Of a stretch of DNA of 64,000 nt, positions 60,590 to 64,000 are shown in pieces (position 1 is the first letter of the stretch; each line of letters starts with the position of its first letter). Source of the DNA: Nitrososphaerota archaeon (GTDB lineage: Archaea > Thermoproteota > Nitrososphaeria > Nitrososphaerales > Gagatemarchaeaceae); the NCBI GenBank assembly GCA_029785375.1, contig JAFLZV010000003.1:1-64000 (forward strand), in the 5' to 3' direction. The position numbers and the translations under genes are program-made. The notes below the pieces were generated by a model. The model was not told where the DNA came from. It was given only the letters and a program-made list of their open reading frames with translations, and searched no databases.

Positions 60590-61453
60590 GTGCCGGGCCT
60601 TGTGGGAATGGTCGGGCTAGGGGTGATGGGGAGCCGGATGGCGAGGAACCTGCTCCGTGCAGGGCATATGCTCGTTGTGTATGACAAGATTCCTAGCGCG
60701 GTGGAGGAGGCTGTGGGCGCTGGTGCGGCAGCGGCGAAGACGCCAGAGGAAGTCGCGAGGAAGTGCCGGACCGTTCTCCTTTCTCTCCCGACGACGGAGG
60801 TGGTACGGGAAGTCGTACTTGGAAAGGAGGGGCTTGTGGGCGGGCTATCTCACGGGGGAGTCGTCATAGACACAAGCACAGTAGACCCTGAGGTAGCGGT
60901 GGAGCTCTCTGAAGAGCTGTCTGCCAAGGGTTGCTACTTTCTGGACGCGCCTGTGAGCGGCGGACCTGAGGGCGCCGATAAGGCGACCCTTTCCATAATG
61001 GTTGGCGGAGATGCGTCAGCGTTCGAAAGGAGCGTAAGCCTCCTGGAGAAGGTCGGGAAGCACGTATTCCATGTCGGCCCGTCGGGGTCCGGCCAGAAGA
61101 TGAAGTTGTTCAACCAAGGGCTCGTATCGGTGTACTTCGGGGTCGTATCAGAGTTGTACCCCTGGTCCAGGCGCGCGGGAATTGACGGAGATGCCATTCT
61201 GGAAGTGATACAGTCAAGTTGGGGGGATTCCCCGGTCTTCCGACACTTCATGTCAGTGGTGAGGTCAGGCGAGTTCTCCGACGGAGCGATGGTCAGGTTG
61301 TTTAAGAAGGATGTCACCCTGCTGTTGAAGAACGCGGAGGACAACGGCAGCAGGATCCCTCTGGTCAGGCTTTCCTTGAGGCTCTTCGAGCGGGCGTCCG
61401 AGTCTGGGCACGACAACGACGACGCGAGCGTCCTCTGCAAACAGTATGAATAA
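60590..61453 (+). CDS. 3-hydroxyisobutyrate-type dehydrogenase, acid-sugar oxidising
   Basis: The 287-residue beta-hydroxyacid dehydrogenase begins GLVGMVGLGVMGSRMARNL (NAD glycines), has DAPVSGGPEGADKATLSIMVGG and the catalytic Lys in GSGQKMKLFNQG. In DUF1537 clusters this family oxidises threonate or erythronate at C2 (LtnD). GTG 60590 (VPGLVG) is the likely start; the open frame extending to 60308 is not family-like. With kinase and aldolase it gives a complete three-step route by genome context. Confidence 0.88.
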   Translation: MPGLVGMVGLGVMGSRMARNLLRAGHMLVVYDKIPSAVEEAVGAGAAAAKTPEEVARKCRTVLLSLPTTEVVREVVLGKEGLVGGLSHGGVVIDTSTVDPEVAVELSEELSAKGCYFLDAPVSGGPEGADKATLSIMVGGDASAFERSVSLLEKVGKHVFHVGPSGSGQKMKLFNQGLVSVYFGVVSELYPWSRRAGIDGDAILEVIQSSWGDSPVFRHFMSVVRSGEFSDGAMVRLFKKDVTLLLKNAEDNGSRIPLVRLSLRLFERASESGHDNDDASVLCKQYE

Positions 61454-61908
61454 GCGCCCCCCGTCTCTCTTCATGAGGAAGCTGGGCCCCCATTCGTTCT
61501 CCTCCCGCTCGCCTCCTTACCTGGCTGTTGGAGCCCACTTCCTTGAAGCGCAAGCCGAGCGCAGGGACTGAGGCTGGAGACAACGGGTCGCGCTGGGGGA
61601 AAGTTGCCCCCCGCTTATACGCCTCCGTGGGAGGGTTCATCTGTCTTGCCGCCGACTGAGACGCTGTATGGCTGGAGTTGACCCACGAAGACGCCAAGGC
61701 GGGGAGGGTGTCGCGGTCCTTGATACCACAGCCTTACGAGGACTTCGGCTGAGACAGCCTGGGCATCAAAGGCTCCTCAGTCCCCTGTGCACTGGGAGCA
61801 GCACCGGCGGGCTCAGGGTCGGCACGTCTTTCATCCGATAAATCCGCAGCCGTGTCCTTGGAGGGGACAAGAGGGTCGCGGCTGCCGCCGTCCCCTCGAC
61901 CTGGGCGG
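61454..61908. other. Intergenic region
   Basis: Nothing is recognised. Possible AT-rich promoter-like tracts are cttatacg at about 61,613 and gataaatc at about 61,837, with no gene at the expected distance. Confidence 0.4.
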
Positions 61909-63087
61909 TCAGGGCGGGGTTGCGGCAGGCGGTTCAGGCTGGTGCTGCGGCCTCAACCAGGTAGGGAGGCCTATTCGGTGCTGACCGTGCTCTTCTGCTG
62001 ACGCGTACAGGGCCGTCATCACTGCCACGCCGTACACTCCCTGGTCCACCGTGCAGAGCGGGAAGGGCGCCTCTGTTTCCCCCTTCTGGACCGCGTCCAA
62101 GACCAGCCCGTAGAACTCCTTGTATTGGACCGAGCCGGGCTGACCGCTGAAAGCCAACTCGGTCAGGGTATTATAGTCCTCCTCGGCTCCTATCACATGG
62201 AGGGAATTCCCCTCGACGTGGACGCCTCCCTGATCACCTTCTATGGCAATCTGCTGCGTGTCTTCCATGATGTATCCAGCCCAGCATGTCTCCAGGTAGG
62301 CGCTCAGACCCCCCTCAAACTCCACGATCCCAAAACCGACATCCTCAACCTCCACCGGTCCGGGGTAGAAGTCTGGCCTGGTGCGATACCCGTACCTCAC
62401 TTCCTTCCTCGTCGAGAAAATGGAGTGGGTTCGGCCTGTAACCGAGACTGGTTTCGGAAAGCCGAGCATGAAGAGCGCGGCGTCGACGGAATGCGAACCG
62501 ATGTCGAAAACTGATCCCCCATGTGCAAGTTCCTTCACAAGGAAGGTGGCGGTGGCGGGGACACCCCTCCTCCTGAGATACAAAGCGCGGGCGAAATAAG
62601 GCCTTCCCAGCTTCCCTTCTACCACCATGCGCTTCGCAGCTTGTACATTTCTCTGCAAACGCATCTCGTGCCCAACGACCACGAACTTTCCCTTGGACCG
62701 GGCTAGCTGTGCCAAACCGATGGCATCTTCGAGCGTCGTGGCCATCGGCTTCTCGACGACCACGTTGGCTCCAGACTCCAACGCCTGCTTAGTAGCGGGC
62801 GCATGGAGAGCATGTGGTATCGCGACGAGCACTAAGTCAGGACTTTCCTTTCCAAGCATCTCTTCATAGCTCTCGTAGAACTTGGGTATGCCGAACTTCT
62901 GCTGGACTGCACGCCCTCTCGAACTGTCAGTGTCCGCACATGCGATCAAGGACGCCGATTCGTTCTGCGATATCGCGGGTAGGTGTACAGCCTGGATCCA
63001 CGAACCGCACCCTATTGCTGCGACTTTGAGTTTGCGAACCAAACCATCCTGGGCTCTGGCAGGCGGGGTTTTACGCTTTGACTTCAT
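61909..63087 (-). CDS. Gfo/Idh/MocA oxidoreductase, fifth copy
   Basis: The protein of 392 residues or fewer has VAAIGCGSWIQAVHLPAI (NAD glycines), VVEKPMATTLEDAIG, HEMRLQRNVQAAKRM and GSVFDIGSHSVDAALFML (active-site Asp/His). It is a longer subtype with a C-terminal insertion (VEVEDVGFGIVEFEGG). ATG 63087 is the given start, but a TATA-like ctatac only about 10 bases upstream suggests that TTG 63042 (LVRKLKVAAIG) may be the true start. The tail is Pro-rich (PQHQPEPPAATPP). Confidence 0.85.
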   Translation of the reverse strand: MKSKRKTPPARAQDGLVRKLKVAAIGCGSWIQAVHLPAISQNESASLIACADTDSSRGRAVQQKFGIPKFYESYEEMLGKESPDLVLVAIPHALHAPATKQALESGANVVVEKPMATTLEDAIGLAQLARSKGKFVVVGHEMRLQRNVQAAKRMVVEGKLGRPYFARALYLRRRGVPATATFLVKELAHGGSVFDIGSHSVDAALFMLGFPKPVSVTGRTHSIFSTRKEVRYGYRTRPDFYPGPVEVEDVGFGIVEFEGGLSAYLETCWAGYIMEDTQQIAIEGDQGGVHVEGNSLHVIGAEEDYNTLTELAFSGQPGSVQYKEFYGLVLDAVQKGETEAPFPLCTVDQGVYGVAVMTALYASAEEHGQHRIGLPTWLRPQHQPEPPAATPP

Positions 63088-63252
63088 GGTATAGTACGCG
63101 GGGCGCCGTCCGCTAGACGGGGCCGTGGCTCGCCCTTTCTGACGTGAGGAGCCCTTCGACCGAATACCAGAGGCTGGCTACATGGCCCCTGTCCCGTCCA
63201 GGATAGCCGCGAGACTACCCTTGCCATGGCTGTCAGGGTCTGGCTGTTCGTT

Positions 63253-64000
63253 TCATGGTTGCTCGACCTTCACCACACTCCCCGTCTCAACTGACTTGAG
63301 CGCCGCCACTGACACGGCAAGGGCGCTGAAACCGTCTCGAACCGAGGCGAGGCTGTGCTCTGTCTTCCCCTTCAGAACCCACTCTTTGAACGCCGCTATC
63401 TCTCTATCGTACAGGTTCCCCTGAACCGCTTCGTACTCGTCAGCTGGTTTGCCTTGGGCTTGGAGGTGATACCCCCTCTCCAGCTCAGGGGTCCCGACTA
63501 TCGAACCGAGGGGACCATGGATGGCTTCTGAGTTCGTCCCCTTCGTTCCTCTGGGGAGCCCCCAGCTGATGTCGAGGGAGAGCCAGTTCCCCCCTTCGTA
63601 CCTGACGATGGTACTCAGCGTGTCCGTTGCGAGCTCCTTGATGGGCTTGACCTCCTCCTTTCCCCTGGCGAAGACGGTCCCCATGCTGAACACTTCCTTG
63701 GGCTGGGCACCCGTGAAGAAGTGAAGGAGATCAATCAGGTGAGGAGCGTAGTCAACTATCGGCCCTCCGTTCATGTTCTTGTCATTCATGGCAAGCTTGA
63801 AGCGCACTTCGGCCCAGTTCTCGACTGAGAATACGACAGGACTCCCTAACGTTCCGGCGTGGAGAAGCCCCCTTATCTTCAGAATTGATTCGGACAGTCT
63901 CCGCTGAAGGCCAATGGCTAGTTTCAGTTCACTCCGGTCTGCCGCCCTGACCATCCTCCGCCCCTGGTCCAGTGTGAGCGCGAGCGGCTTCTCACAGAGC
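63253..64000 (-). CDS. Gfo/Idh/MocA oxidoreductase, sixth copy, cut by the window edge
   Basis: The C-terminal three quarters of another Gfo/Idh/MocA protein run off the right edge. Reading from the edge gives LCEKPLALTLDQGRRMV, then QRRLSESILKIRGLL and GGPIVDYAPHLIDLLHFFTG with the active-site Asp/His, and ends GSVVKVEQP. The start and the NAD-binding glycines lie outside the window. It follows a gap of about 160 bases upstream of the fifth copy on the same strand. Confidence 0.87.
   Translation of the reverse strand, partial: LCEKPLALTLDQGRRMVRAADRSELKLAIGLQRRLSESILKIRGLLHAGTLGSPVVFSVENWAEVRFKLAMNDKNMNGGPIVDYAPHLIDLLHFFTGAQPKEVFSMGTVFARGKEEVKPIKELATDTLSTIVRYEGGNWLSLDISWGLPRGTKGTNSEAIHGPLGSIVGTPELERGYHLQAQGKPADEYEAVQGNLYDREIAAFKEWVLKGKTEHSLASVRDGFSALAVSVAALKSVETGSVVKVEQP

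Noticed and set aside
1..64000. CRISPR array, rRNA operon, prophage or toxin-antitoxin locus
   Set aside because: No regularly spaced repeats, rRNA sequence, phage structural genes or paired small toxin genes were seen.

Overview
The window comes from a GC-rich archaeal chromosome, most likely a TACK archaeon of the Thaumarchaeota/Nitrososphaeria type. The evidence is Alba, ribosomal protein L40e, an archaeal-type aspartyl-tRNA synthetase next to a NusA-like protein, a TRAM protein, an ESCRT-III/Vps4 (CdvB-CdvC) cell division pair, a tRNA-Val(CAC) without an encoded CCA, and TATA boxes placed 26-33 bases before many start codons. Many of those starts are TTG or GTG, so leaderless transcripts look common. 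The taxonomic call is an inference from gene content.

Bases 1 to about 16,400 are housekeeping: TRAM protein, two secreted or membrane-anchored proteins, CBS-domain protein, RNase HI, tRNA-Val, Na+/H+-type antiporter, L40e, succinyl-CoA synthetase (sucC-sucD), Alba, NusA-like KH protein, aspartyl-tRNA synthetase, CdvC (interrupted in its P-loop by a LAGLIDADG intein), CdvB and an M42 aminopeptidase.

From about 16,400 to the right edge the window becomes an accessory carbohydrate-catabolism region. It holds a GH78 rhamnosidase, a GH98-like glycosidase, two ThuA-domain proteins, six Gfo/Idh/MocA oxidoreductases, four xylose-isomerase-like TIM-barrel proteins, two intact enolase-superfamily acid-sugar dehydratases plus one ruined copy, an SMP-30 lactonase, an F420-dependent sugar dehydrogenase-like protein, two sulfatase-superfamily genes (one a pseudogene), a peptide/oligosaccharide-type ABC transporter, a glycosylasparaginase, and a four-carbon acid-sugar operon (DUF1537 kinase, class II aldolase, 3-hydroxyisobutyrate-type dehydrogenase) with a PdxA-family dehydrogenase elsewhere. 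Three Gfo/Idh-isomerase pairs are coupled or were once coupled by 4-base overlaps. Together with ThuA proteins this suggests oxidative (3-keto) attack on glycosides, followed by lactone hydrolysis and dehydration to 2-keto-3-deoxy acids.

The accessory region shows turnover: an IS6-like element with an in-frame TGA, a sulfatase pseudogene, an enolase pseudogene, a frameshifted SnoaL-like gene and a partial tandem duplication. Unexplained structure includes a candidate small RNA with its own TATA box (about 40,911-40,988), nested inverted repeats upstream of an orphan ParB-like gene (39,334-39,467), and a 23-base element repeated upstream of a sulfatase-like gene and the GH98-like gene.
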